Positions 51,500 through 63,100 of a stretch of 64,000 bases of DNA are shown piece after piece (positions within the stretch are counted from its first letter, which is position 1; every line of letters starts with the position of its first letter). The notes below the pieces were generated by a model. The model had not been told where the DNA came from and ran no database searches. It saw only the letters and a program-made list of their open reading frames with translations. Both the position numbers and the translations under genes were made by a program. The DNA lies in contig JAWUZG010000160.1 of the NCBI GenBank assembly GCA_036785705.1, positions 186,001 through 250,000 on the forward strand. The letters run 5' to 3'. Source of the stretch: Acanthornis magna (lineage: Eukaryota; Chordata; Aves; Passeriformes; Acanthizidae).

Positions 51500-52215
51500 A
51501 GTCAGAGGGGTGGGGGGTGGGTTCTGTCCTGGGGGGGCACATCCAGAGGGCTCCTGTCCTGGGGGATGGCAGTTCTGGAGGGGGCATGTCCACACTTCTC
51601 CATTGTTGCTCATCCCTGGGAGGATCTGAGCTGGGAAGAGCAGCTTGGGAATGGAGCCCCAGGCAGGAAGGAGCTCCCAAACTCCTCCTCCTTGCAGCCT
51701 GTGCCCATCCAAGGCTAGGGCCCAGCCATGGCACAGCCCCACTGCCCAGGGATGGCCATTGGCCAGCCCTGCTCTGGCCAGCTCCAGGGGACAGCCAGGA
51801 CCTGAGGCTCCCAGCCACCCCCTTGGCTTTGATTCTCGCAGCTTTAGAGCTGCTCCAAGGTGAGAATTGTGTGGGGGGAAAAAGGCCTGGCTGTGGTTTG
51901 CTCAGCCCTGCAAGAACCACAGAAACCAATGGGAGCCCAAGCAGTGGCTCTGTGAGGGCCTGTGATGGTTTTGAGAGCAGGGCTGGGTGGAAACCCCCCC
52001 TGCAGGGGCAGCTGTGAGGGAAGCAGTCCGGAAATGCAGCAGTTGATCATTTTGTCCGTCTGGCCAAGGACCTGAGAGAGGCCCAAAACTCCTGCAAAGA
52101 CAACAATCTGCTAAACAATGTGACCTGGATCGTCCTCCTTCCTGTGCAAAACTTGCAGCCCTTTGGAAGCTCCCGGAAAGAATGTTTCATTCCTGGCTGT
52201 GGCCACCAGAGGAGA
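51500..52215 (-). repeat. Conserved distal upstream block (G copy)
   Basis: Same block as at 12410-13075. Its far end is joined directly to the gene H D4 remnant at about 52220. Confidence 0.7.
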
Positions 52216-52220
52216 GGGAA

Positions 52221-54362
52221 CACTGGGTGACCGCCTGGTGCTGAGCTGCACGGTGGCTGCAGGGACAGGTCCCCTGTCCTTCTGGCACCGGGGGGGCTCA
52301 GGGGCACCTCTGGGCACCGGTCCCCACCTGGAGCTGCACCACATTGGGTACGAGGACAGCGGCCACTACCAGTGCCGGGTCAGCAACGGGGACAGCGTGG
52401 CTGAGAGCCCCACACTGAATGTCACTGTCATGGGTGAGCGGGACCCTTGGGCTGGGGGTGTCTCTCTCCCATTGCATCCCCAATTTCACACATTCGCATC
52501 CCACCTCATCTCCCTGACACCATCCCCAGCCCATCCCAGGTCACAGCCCCCACCACTGGGCATCACAGTCCTGGGGTTACTGGGACCACCTGGGTCCTGA
52601 TATCCCCACCCAGGACATCCCACCCATGAGTCTCTCATCCCACCTGTCACATCCCCCACCCCACATCAGGTCAAAGTCACCGTGCTGAGCGTGACCCTAT
52701 CGGGGGAATTGTACCCCTGGGATTGGGGTGATGCCCCCCATGATATGCCTCATCCAACCGATCACGTCCCACCCACACCATTCCACACCAGACACCAGGT
52801 GACAACGACCATCACCCTTGAACATGGTCCTGGGTGAGCGGGACCCTCAGGCTTGTGGTCACCCCATTCACAGTATCCCTCATCTCACTCTCATCTCACC
52901 CTCACCTCACCCTCATCCCGTCATCATCCCATCCATCACATGCCCTCATCCCACACAGGTGAGGATCCCCACCATCATGGGTCACAGTCACAGGTGAAGG
53001 GGACCCTCTGTGTCCATGTGCCACCATGCACAGACTCATCTGTCATCCCACCCATCCCATCCTCATCCCACCCATGCCATCCTCATCCCAGCCATCCTAC
53101 CGTCATCCCCCTACACCGGGTTCCAGCCCCTCCCCCCAAACCCTCAGCCCCGTCTTTGTCCCCGAAGTGCCTGTGGCCAATGCCACCATCACCCCTGGCC
53201 CCCCGGCACACCAGGTGTGTGCAGGTGACCCTGTGACACTGCGTTGCTCAGTGCAAGTGGGCTCAGCACCTGTCACCTTCACCTGGCTGCGCGACGGGAG
53301 GGAGGTGGCCCGGGGTCCCCTCCTGGAGCTTGGGGACATTGATGTAGGACATTCGGGCACCTACCAGTGCGTGGCCACCAACCAGCTGGACGGGCACCGC
53401 GTGTTCCAGGCGCTCAGCCCAGTGCTGTCCCTGGAGGTGACACCATGGGAACACAGGAGCACAGGTGGGGTGACATTTGATCTCTGGGGTTGCAGGTCGC
53501 CCACAGTGACAGGAGATCCCAATGTGTCCCCCTTTTTCTCCAACAGTGGCTGCAGGTGTCACTGGGTCCCTCCTGGTCTTGGTCATTCTCGTGGGTATCG
53601 TTGTGGGCTGGCACTGGTGTAATGGTATGTGTGGGTGGCAATGGGGGTGACGGGGCCCTGGGGAGTTGGGAAGGACCCTAGAATTTGGGAGCAATGGGCA
53701 GAACCCACAGCTCCTAACTTGGGGGGCACTGAGCCACTTGTGACTTTTCTCAGTGTCCTCCAGGATTTGGGGAGGTGTTGGAGGGTCATGCAGGGGTGTT
53801 GGGGCTTCTTTCAGAGATCCTCAGAGACTTTGGAGGGCTCCCCTCGATGGGTTTGTCATTCTGGGGGCTCAGGGATTGTTCAGGGGCTCTGAGGGGAATT
53901 GAGATTTCCGTGGGGTTTCAGGATTCCTGAGTGTGGTCATGGCCTCTGGGACCCCACAGTCACCCCCACCTCTTTCCTTTGCAGCCACCAGGAAGCACCA
54001 GGAAAGGTGAGTGGGGGGCTCCAAACACCACCCCTCTTTTACCCCAACCCCCAAGATCTCCCATCCCATCCCACACACCCTTATCCCCACAGGACACCCC
54101 CAGAGCCCCCAGCCCTCCCAGAGGAGGGGGAGGTGCTGTACACCCACATCGTGAGCACCAAGCGGATGGGGTGTGAGTACAGGGTGGGACAGAGTCATGT
54201 CATCCGTGGGTGTCACGCCTCAACCAGATCCCACAGCCAGTGTCTCTCGCAGTGTCCCCCCGTGCCACCAAACCCCAGGATGCCCAGGTGACCTACGCAG
54301 AGCTGCCAGGGACCCATGGGCAACTGCAGGAACACAGTGACATCCACGGGAATGTGCTGTGA
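52221..54362 (+). pseudogene. FCRL: Gene H: 5'-truncated FCRL-type receptor with intact ITIM tail
   Basis: Exons: D4 part 52221-52433, D5 53168-53464, transmembrane 53547-53624, tail 53985-54006, 54093-54172 and 54253-54362. D4 begins abruptly inside the domain (at the Leu-Gly-Asp-Arg part), joined to upstream-block DNA; signal, D1, D2 and D3 are absent. It also lacks one Ser codon. From D5 on every splice site and frame is intact. The tail has VLYTHI and VTYAEL; in the distal motif Tyr is His (SDIHGNV). The helix exon is six bases shorter than usual, ending at a GTATGT donor. No promoter or signal peptide is visible, so it is probably a remnant, unless transcribed from a new start. Confidence 0.75.
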
Positions 54363-54365
54363 CAA

Positions 54366-54425
54366 TGGGGGCACTGGTGGGCACTGGGGAGTTCTGGGGC
54401 AACTGGGGGACAGTGGGGGACCCCA
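54366..54425 (+). repeat. G-rich short repeat after gene H
   Basis: GGGGCACTGG/GGGGCAACTGG units directly after the stop, corresponding to the arrays after A, B and E. Confidence 0.55.
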
Positions 54426-54779
54426 CCCATGGGCAGCCACAAATGTGTGTGTCCCCACCACTGCTTCCATGGGTGCCCAAACTTCATGGGTAGGTGGTCA
54501 CAAGTGGGGGATCCTTTGTGAGGCTGCACAGGGCACCCAGAGCTCCCCAGTCCCCTTCCCAGTGCCCCTAGAACCCCCAAGGGCTTCCCCATCCCCCTTC
54601 CACTACCACAAATGGCTCCCCATTCCACATCCCAGTGCTCCCAATACCCTCAGAGAATTCCCCATTCCATCCCCACAGTGCTGCCAATACCCTCAGGGTT
54701 TCCTTATTCCCCTTCCCACCACCCCTCCATTGCTCTCAGTACATCCAGGGGCTCCTCATTCCACCTCCCACTTCCAGGG

Positions 54780-55046
54780 GAGCACTGGACTCATTTCCTG
54801 TTATTGGACATAAATTCAAGTTTTTTGGTTAAACTGGCAGAAATGGTGTTTCTTTGTTCAGCTCTCTCGAGCTTTAGCAATGGGATTCTCCAATTTTGGG
54901 CTGCCACTAAAACCCAGGGGCTGCTGCCCCTCCCCTCCCAGTGGAGGCACAAAAGGCAAAGATCTCAAAGGGCTGAGAGTAGAAGAATTTCCTGCAAAGA
55001 GCAATGAGAGAAGAAAACCAACAGCAACAGCACCAAGATTCAGAAT
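54780..55046 (+). repeat. Conserved gene 3'-flank block (after H), split by LTR
   Basis: Copy of the block at 3560-4080. It breaks at CAGAAT (55041-55046) and resumes at 56142 with AGAATAAAAAGGGTCAG. Confidence 0.75.
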
Positions 55047-56141
55047 TGTCTCAGTTTGAAAGACAGGTGTCGTCCAAGGAAGACAGGAATCTTTCTAGGA
55101 TGGAAAATATGGCCCCCTTCCCTCCAAATTATTATAACTTTGAAATTACAGGGCTTTCAGGCAAAAGTATGGAAACCAGAATAACAGTTCTTTACTAATA
55201 CATATCTATGCATACCAAGAGAAACAACAACAGCAGCAACAACAAACCCAAACAGAATCCCATTAACAGCCTTCTCTCAGCTGTCAAGGACTCTCCCCTT
55301 CGGTGCAGTTACAGCCACAGCCAGCAGGGGCGCTGGTGGCTCCCGGGCAGGCTGGGCAGGTGCGATGATTCCCCCGCGGCTGCAGGGGGCGCTGTGGAGC
55401 GAGCTCAGCCGTCTCTCTCCACGCGGTAATGGCAGGTGAGCCAGAGGAAGAGATGGAAAAGGGATTTCTTTACAAACTCACCAGGGCAGCCAATCCTAGT
55501 GCACCTCTGGATGGTGAGCTGGGCTGTAGCAGGAACCTTGGAAGCAGCGAGCTGGAACAGCAGAGGCAAGCAGACCCAGGGTGACAAACGAAGTGTGGCA
55601 GAGACTGCAGGCCATGCCAGAAGCCGTGGGGTGTTTGGATGTCAGGTTCAAATATAGCAAGAAGCCCTGAAGCAGCGGCAGAGAACAGCAGGGGCTGGGC
55701 AGGGCATTGCTCCCTGGCTGGCTAGCCTGCGATGGCTGGTCCTGGGCTTGGGCTGTGCAGAGAGGATGGTCCCGATGGGGTAGGGTGTACTTCCAGGTTC
55801 TGGCACAGCTCGCACTGGCTCTGGGCTCCCAAGCTGTGGAGAAGTAGAAAAGCAAGCCAGTAAGCTCCAGATACAGTGCTGAAGGGAAAGAAAAAACTGG
55901 GCAAAAACCACATGGCAATTGTATCTCTCGTCAGAGGGATCACTGCCACATAGCCGCTGAGATGAAATCACCCCACCAGAAGGAAGCAACTGTCCCTTGC
56001 CCCCAATTCTCAGAGGAAATCCTGGGCTGGCTCTCACCCATTGTGGTACACCTGGAGCCAGGGGAGGTGGGGAGGCAGTGTCCACCCCGGTCACAAAACA
56101 AAAATAGAAATGGATATGGGATAAAAAACATCCCCAAGACA
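55047..56141 (-). mobile_element. LTR-like insertion with perfect 5-bp target duplication
   Basis: 1,095 bp with TGTC...GACA ends. AGAAT at 55042-55046 is repeated at 56142-56146. The uninterrupted sequence is present after genes E (near 35270) and F (near 45535). The left part matches the 26897 and 43671 copies. This gives the clearest boundaries for the family. Confidence 0.85.
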
Positions 56142-57714
56142 AGAATAAAAAGGGTCAGAAAACCAATGATTTCAAGCTAAAGCCCCCAACAATGAACAAA
56201 CCCTGGTCGCTACACCCAGAATGTTTCCTCTACTAGAGAACCCCCTGCTCCTGGAAGAGCCAGAGAGTCTCTTCCCCAGCCAGGAGTGAGATGGTATTGA
56301 AGAACCGCCCGGTCCTGCCCATGTCCCCGGCTTTGCCTTTGCTTGTGGCAGGACTGATCCCAACTCTCTTCCCTCACACATTCCTCATGTGTCCCATGGG
56401 GACTTGATCCCCAGCTTTGCTTTGGGCAGGGTTGGATTGGGCAGGGCCAGCTCGACTGGGAGCTCCTGTGGTGCTGAGGGACCAGGGGGCTTTGCTCCAG
56501 GTGTCTCCCAAGGGCTGAAGGTCCCAGCACCGCTTGTTCTCCGCGTGTTCTCTAACAGTCCATTCCAGAGTGGGATCTTTCCTGAGGCTGGGGCACCACA
56601 GGGAATGGGATCCATCCCCGCAGGGACAGGTTCTTTGGCCCCAGTGTCTGTGAGGTTGTTTGGAGAATGAGTTCCAGGGTCGCATTCAATTCTTTCTGCA
56701 GGGCCATGTTGCCATAAGATTTCCTTTCCCAGGCCCAGGACAATGTTCCCAGGGGCTCAGGGAGCATTTCCTGCCATCCAGGGCTTGCTTCGCTCTCCAG
56801 AAGCCCCCTGCATTGCCACCACAGCTTTGGAGAGTGTGATCCAGTCAATCTGCCAGGCCTGCCCACACGGGGATTTCAGCCCTAACCCTCCAATCCACAA
56901 GGGCTTGACCCACCTGGCCTCGCATGATCGCAGCATGTTTCCCTTTCCTGGAGAACCTGGGAGATGGTGTCCATGGGGAAATTCGAATCAGGGCCAGGAT
57001 GTGTGTCAGGGACTTTCCCTTTGCCCACCCAGCCCAGCCCTGGCAGTCAGGGAGCTGAGTTTCAGTGCTGATCCCTTCTGAGGACGTTCCAAGCCCTTCC
57101 TGAGCCCTGCAGGAGCCCCCAGCAGAGCAGGGGATGCCCAAAGGGGGCTGTGAGCCCCTGGGAAGCCCCCGCTGGAGCAGTTCCCGAGGCACTGAGCCCA
57201 GAGAAGGAAGGGCCCAGCCTGGAGCAGTTGGGGCAGAGCTGCAGCCCCGTGGGAAGGACTCCTCCTGGAGAAGGCCCTGCAGAACTGTGTCCCGTGGAAG
57301 GCAGGGACCCCAGGGCAGAGCAGGGCAAGGACTGTGACTCCTCTGGCTGAGCAGCGGCGGAAACAACCTGTGCTGAACTGCCTGGGACCCCCATTCCCAT
57401 CTCCTGGTGCCACTGGAGGGAGGAGGGAGAGCCTGAGAAGGAGGGGCAGGAGGATGAATGAGGGTTTTCATGGGTTTCTTTGACTTCTCATTATCCTGCT
57501 CAGATTTGTCAGCAGTAAATTCAACTACTATCTCTAATTTTGAGCCAGTTTTGCCTGTGAGAGGATTTGATGAGTGATCTCTGCTGGGCCATCTCTCAAC
57601 CCAGCAACCCTTCGTTCCATTTTCTGTCCCTGTCCGGCTGCGGAGGGCAGTGAGAGAGCAGCTTTGGTGGGTGCGGGGCATCCGGCCACTGTCAGCCCAC
57701 AGCAAGACAGGAAG
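56142..57714. other. Intergenic H/I: duplicated flank and possible old ERV piece
   Basis: 56180-56700 matches 35380-36110 without the solo LTR. 57430-57690 reads on the minus strand as a short frame that looks retroviral in style but was not identified. No receptor exon is present. Confidence 0.4.
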
Positions 57715-58250
57715 GAGGGGGGCCCAGGTCAGGTTGTTGAGCAGATTGTTGTTGTCTTTGCAGGAGTTTTGGGGCTCTCTCAGGTCCTTGGTGAGAGAGA
57801 CAAAATGATCAATTGCTGCATTTCCGGACTGCTTCCCTCACAGCTGCCCCTGCAGGGGGGGTTTCCACCCAGCCCTGCTCTCAAAACCATCACAGACCCT
57901 TGCAGAGCCACCGCTTGGGCTCCCATTGGTTTTTGTGCTTCTTGCAGGGCTGAGCAAACCACAGCCAGGCCTTTTTCCCCCACACAATTCTCACCTTGGA
58001 GCAGCTCTAAAGCTGCGAGAATCAAAGCCAAGGGGGTGGCTGGGAGCCTCAGGTCCTGGCTGTCCCTGGGGCTGGCCAGAGCAGGGCTGGCCAATGGCCA
58101 TCCCTGGGCAGTGGGGCTGTGCCATGGCTGGGCCCTAGCCTTGGAGGGGTTTCACAGGCTGCAAGGAGGAAGAGTTTGGGAGCTCCTTCCTGCCTGGGGC
58201 TCCATTCCCAAGCTGCTCTTCCTGGCTCAGATCCTCCCAGGGATGAGCAA
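57715..58250 (+). repeat. Conserved distal upstream block (I copy)
   Basis: Same block as at 12410-13075, oriented with plus-strand gene I. Confidence 0.7.
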
Positions 58251-59178
58251 GTAGGGAGAAGTCTGGAACAGGTTTTCTCCCAAAACCCAATAAACCCAAA
58301 GTGTCCCAACCCCTCCAAGACAGAAATATAATGGGGCGGATGGTGGAGAGCAGAAGAGGGAGGGGGCAGCTCCTCAACAGCTTCAGCCCCCCCAAAATTT
58401 GGGAGGTCCAATCCCTCATCAGCAATTTGGGGCCAGATAAGTCATTTCCAGGGTAAAAAGCTGCAGTTTTCCATCCCAGTGCTGGCAGGAAGAGGGGGCA
58501 GGATGGTCCTTTGGTGTTGTGGAAAGAGGGGGGATATTCGGGGGTCACGAATGTTTTATCTGGAGGGTCTCATCCATTTCCTGGTTCCCAGCACTGAGAC
58601 CCCGTGGGGGATGGGGAGGGAGTATGGGGTGGTTATGAGGGGGTTGTGGGGGGGTCTGTGCCCTCCCCAACTGACACCCACCCCCGGTAATCCCCCACTG
58701 TCACCCCTGTTGTGGCTTATCACGCACGTAAGAGTCTTGGGGGGCTGCAGGATGGGAAGAGTGGCTCTGTCTTACCAAGGGGGATAGGAGGTTTCCAAAT
58801 TGTGGGGAGGGGAACATCAAGAGGGGCATAAAGGGGATGGGGCACTCTCCAATTTGGGGAACCCCAGAGGTCACAGTGTCCCACTGGGGACAGCAGGGAT
58901 GGGCAGGGCCCTCCCTGGACACGGGTCCCCAGGCTGTGCCACCCCCGGGACAGGGATCCCCCTCCAGAACGTGTCTAGGGACCTCCCCTCAGGACCACCA
59001 GCCCTAGGACAGGACCCCCCCAGCAGGGATGTGTCACCCGTGGGACAGGATCCCCCCAGGCCGTGTCACCCCCAGAACAGGGACCCCCCAGGACAGGACC
59101 CCCCTGGGTGTGCCCCCCAGGACAGAACCTGCCCCCCCATCTGACTCTCAGCACAAACGGCCTCTTCCTTCTGCTGTA
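58251..59178. other. Gene I distal 5' flank
   Basis: No gene; resembles 28701-29412 upstream of E. Confidence 0.45.
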
Positions 59179-59194
59179 GGAAAGAGAAAGTGTT
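59179..59194 (+). promoter_or_regulatory. ISRE-like element upstream of gene I
   Basis: GGAAAGAGAAAGTGTT with two GAAA boxes, about 1 kb before the gene I ATG. The distal GTGAAAG box is missing. Confidence 0.5.
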
Positions 59195-60197
59195 GGGGGG
59201 CACAGCTGGAGACCCCCATCCCCTACAGCCCTCCCACCCCTCCCTGCAGCCCCTGCACCCCCTTTTCCCACCTGTTACCTGCTCAGGGACTCCCCAGGAT
59301 CAGCGAGCCAGGAAATGCAGGGGGCAGTGTGTGTGTGAAAGTGAGGGAAATAAAGAAAAAAATAGAAATAGAGGAAAAAGGCCGGGGGAGAGGGGGCAAA
59401 GAACCAAAGCCCCCTGTGACCCCTCTGGAGTGTCCCCTAAGGCCACGAGCACCCCAGGAGGATTTTGCTGTACTCTGGGTCACCACAAAATCTGAGGCAC
59501 CCAGTGAAGGACATGTGACCCAGGTGCCAGGCACCCAGGCACTGCCCTGGGACCCCCATTCCCCAGGGAACCCAACCAAGGGACACCCATTCCCTTGGCC
59601 CTCCTCCCTGGGACCACCATTCCAGGGCTCCCCCTGCTGGGGTCTCCATTTCCAAGGCCCCCCTTCCTTTGATCCATTCCCATGGGGCCCTCCATTCCCC
59701 CACCACCCCCATCCCTGGGACCAGCTCCCCATGTCCCCAGTTCCCTGGAGCCTGTGTTCCCCAGGGACCCCACCCCTGGGTCCCCTACACATTTGGACCC
59801 CCATTCCCAAATAGCCTGTCCCCTGTGACTCCCCCTCCTCAGGACCCACATTCTCTGGACCTCCGTTCCCAGGAACTCCCGTCCCAGGCAAACCGTGGGA
59901 CCCCCTTCCCAGGACCCCACACTTGCTCCCCACTTGCCCCTGGACACCAACCGAGGCTCCCCACATCTCCTGATCCCCCTGTCCCGGGTCCCTTATATTC
60001 CACCAGGTCCCACCATGTCCCACCATCTCCTCAGCCTGCCCCCAGCCTGTCCCCATCCTGCCCCCACCATTTGCCACCTACACATGGGGACAAGATGTGA
60101 CCTCGCTTCCTTCCCCTTCATCCGAAGAACCACCACCACGGGGACAGGTGGCCCCAGCAGCGTGTGACAGCCAGCCTGGATAGCCGGGGACACTGGG
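59195..60197. other. Gene I proximal 5' flank
   Basis: No gene. Low-complexity GGGACCCCCATTCC-type sequence as in the other copies. Confidence 0.45.
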
Positions 60198-63100
60198 ATG
60201 GCCGGGAAGGTGGCACTGCTCCTGTGGGGTGAGTGCCCCGGGCACGGGCCTGACGCCCCGGGAATGGGCTCTGGTGAGGCAGAGAGTGGTGGGGAGGGGG
60301 CACACGGGGGCTGCGGGGTCCCCTGAGGTGGTCCCCAACACCAGCAGACCCAGTCCGTGACGAGACAGGGATCATGGGGTGGCTGTGGGGTCAGGGGCAG
60401 GGGGATAGGAATGAGGGGACAGAAATGGGGGGATAGGCATGGGGGGACAAGGATATGGTGATAGGCACCTTGGTACAGTGGCAGCTGTGGGCACAGGGGA
60501 CAGAGGGACAAGGGGACGGGGACAAGGGGACAAGCACCATTCGGATGGGCTTTGTGGACAGGTGCTGTGGGGCTGGTGAGGGTGACTTCTGCCAGCACAG
60601 GATGACCGTGGCGTTGCCATGTCCGGGGTGTCCACAGAGTCCCCATGTCCTGCCTCAGCCTGGGGTGCCTGAGATGTCCCTGTCCCTGAGACATCCATGC
60701 CACACAGGTGTTTGAATGGGGACAATTTGGGGACAGCCCCCACACCCATCCCCCAGGTGCTGTCCCCATGAGGCCACCCCCACTCAGCCTCTCTCCTTTC
60801 TCCCTTCCTGCACAGACCCTCGTCCTCACTGGTGAGTCCTCAGGGGGATGCCATGTCCCCACCTGCTGTCACCAGTCCCACGGTGGCCCTGGCAGGCTGG
60901 TGTCTCCTGTCACCTGCAGGTGCCCAGACCACCCAGCTCCTCGTGGAGCCCCCCAGGACGCCGGCGGTGCTGTGGGACCGGGTGACACTGACCTGCCAGG
61001 GCTCGGGGGCCCCCAATGCCACCACCTGGTACAAGGACGGGCGGAACTGGTGGAAAAAGAGACCCAACCGTTTCCACGTTACTGAGAGTGGCACCTACAA
61101 GTGTGACAGACCTGGCACAGGGCTCAGCAACGCCGTGAGCGTCTTAGATGGTGAGGGGGGATGGGCTCTGGGTGGGTTCCACTCCATGGGTGTCTCACAT
61201 TCCTCATGTGATGAAAGCCTGTCCTCTGCACATGGTCACATTCCAGTGCATCCCAGTTCATCCCAGTGTGCACCAGTGCATCTCACTGTGTCGAGCCCCC
61301 CCGGTGCATCCAGGTGCCATGGCATTTCCCCTTGGTGTCCCCTGGGCGCCTGGGCGCAGTGCAGCTCAGACCCCCTCAGTGCCATGGGAACCCCCCTGTC
61401 CCACAGCCCCGCTGGTGATGCAGGTGCCAGCATCGACACTACTGGAGTGTCACACGACACGGTGACACTGCACTGCCCGGGGTGGCAGGACAACCTGGTC
61501 ACTGGGGTGAGATTTTACCACGAGAAGAAGGATCTGGCCAGGTCCTGTAATGGGACCGAGCTGTCCCTGCCCCCGCTGCAGCTCCACCACAGCGGCCAAT
61601 ATCACTGCAAGGCCAAGGTGGGCTCCAAACAGTCACGGTGGGAGGAGTCAGTGCAAAGTCTGTCGGTGACAGTGACAGTACACGGTGAGCACCCTGCCAG
61701 TCGGGGCCCTGACCCCCCAACACCCCCTCAGCCCCTTCCCAGCAGACTTGGAGGCACAAGACACCCACTAGTGTCTCCTTCCCAGAGCTCTTCCCGGTGC
61801 TGGTGCTGGAGGGTCCCCCCGAGCCCTCCGAGGGGTCCCCCCTGAATCTCAGCTGCCTCAGCACCCCCAGCCCCCTGCGGCCCCGAGCCCCCTTCCTGCA
61901 CCTCTTATACCGGGACGGGCAGTTGGTGGGTGGCCCGCAGGGGTCCCCGCAGCTCCTGGTGCCCGCCGTGGGGGTGTCCCACTCGGGCAATTACAGCTGC
62001 GAGGTGCGCTCCGAGGGGGAAGCCGCGCGGAAGAGCAGCGCCCGGCTCCGCGTCACGGTGCGCAGTGAGTGCGGGGATGGGCACGGCAACCCCGACAGCC
62101 TCCCCGGGTCCCCAACCGTGTCTGGGTCCCCCCATCCCTACCAGACACCCTGTCTGGGTCTCCCCATCTCTCCCCACTGCCATCTCACCCATCACTGCCT
62201 GGGTCCCTTCATCCATTCCCCCGTACCACCCAATGTTCTCCCATCATTGCCCCAAGTCCCTGCCTCCCTCCCTGGATCCTCCCACTCCTCTCTGAGGTTC
62301 CTCCATGGTGACCACATCCCACCATCCCTCTCTGGTTCTCCACACCTTTGTCTGGGGTCCCTCACGTCCATCTCCAGTTCTCCCCTCCATGAATCATCCA
62401 TCCCTCCCTGGACTCCCTTCTTTATCACTGTGGTACCCCCAGCCCTCTCTGACCTTCCCCCACCTCCCTGGGTCCTTCAAGGTTACCTGGTGTCCCCGAC
62501 CCCTACCCAGCACCCCTATCGCACCCATCTCCCCCTGCAGGGATCCCGCTCTTGGGGGTGTCCCTGTCAGTGCAGCCCCCCGGGGGACATGTGGCACTGG
62601 GTGACCGCCTGGTGCTGAGCTGCGCGGTGGCTGCAGGGACAGGTCCCCTGTCCTTCTCCTGGCACCGGGGGGGCTCGGGGGCACCGCTGGGCACCGGCCC
62701 CCACCTGGAGCTGAGCAAGGCTGGAGACAAGGACAGCGGCCATGACCAGTGCCGGGCCAGTGATGGGGACAGCATGGACAAGAGCCCCACACTGAATGTC
62801 ACCGTCCTGGGTGAGCAGGACCCTCAGGCTGGGGGTGGCCCCACCCACGGCATCCCCCATCCCACACTCATCCCCCACAATGAGTGCCAGCCCCATCCCC
62901 ACCCTCAGCCCCGTCTCTGTCCCCACAGTGCCCGTGGCCAATGCCACCATCACCCCTGGCCCCCCGGCACACCAGGTGCACCCAGGTGACCCCGTGACCC
63001 TGCGCTGCTCGGTGCAGGTGGGCTCAGCACCTGTCACCTTCACCTGGCTGCGTGACGGGCGGGAGGTGGCCCAGGGTCCCCTCCTGGATCTTGGGGACAT

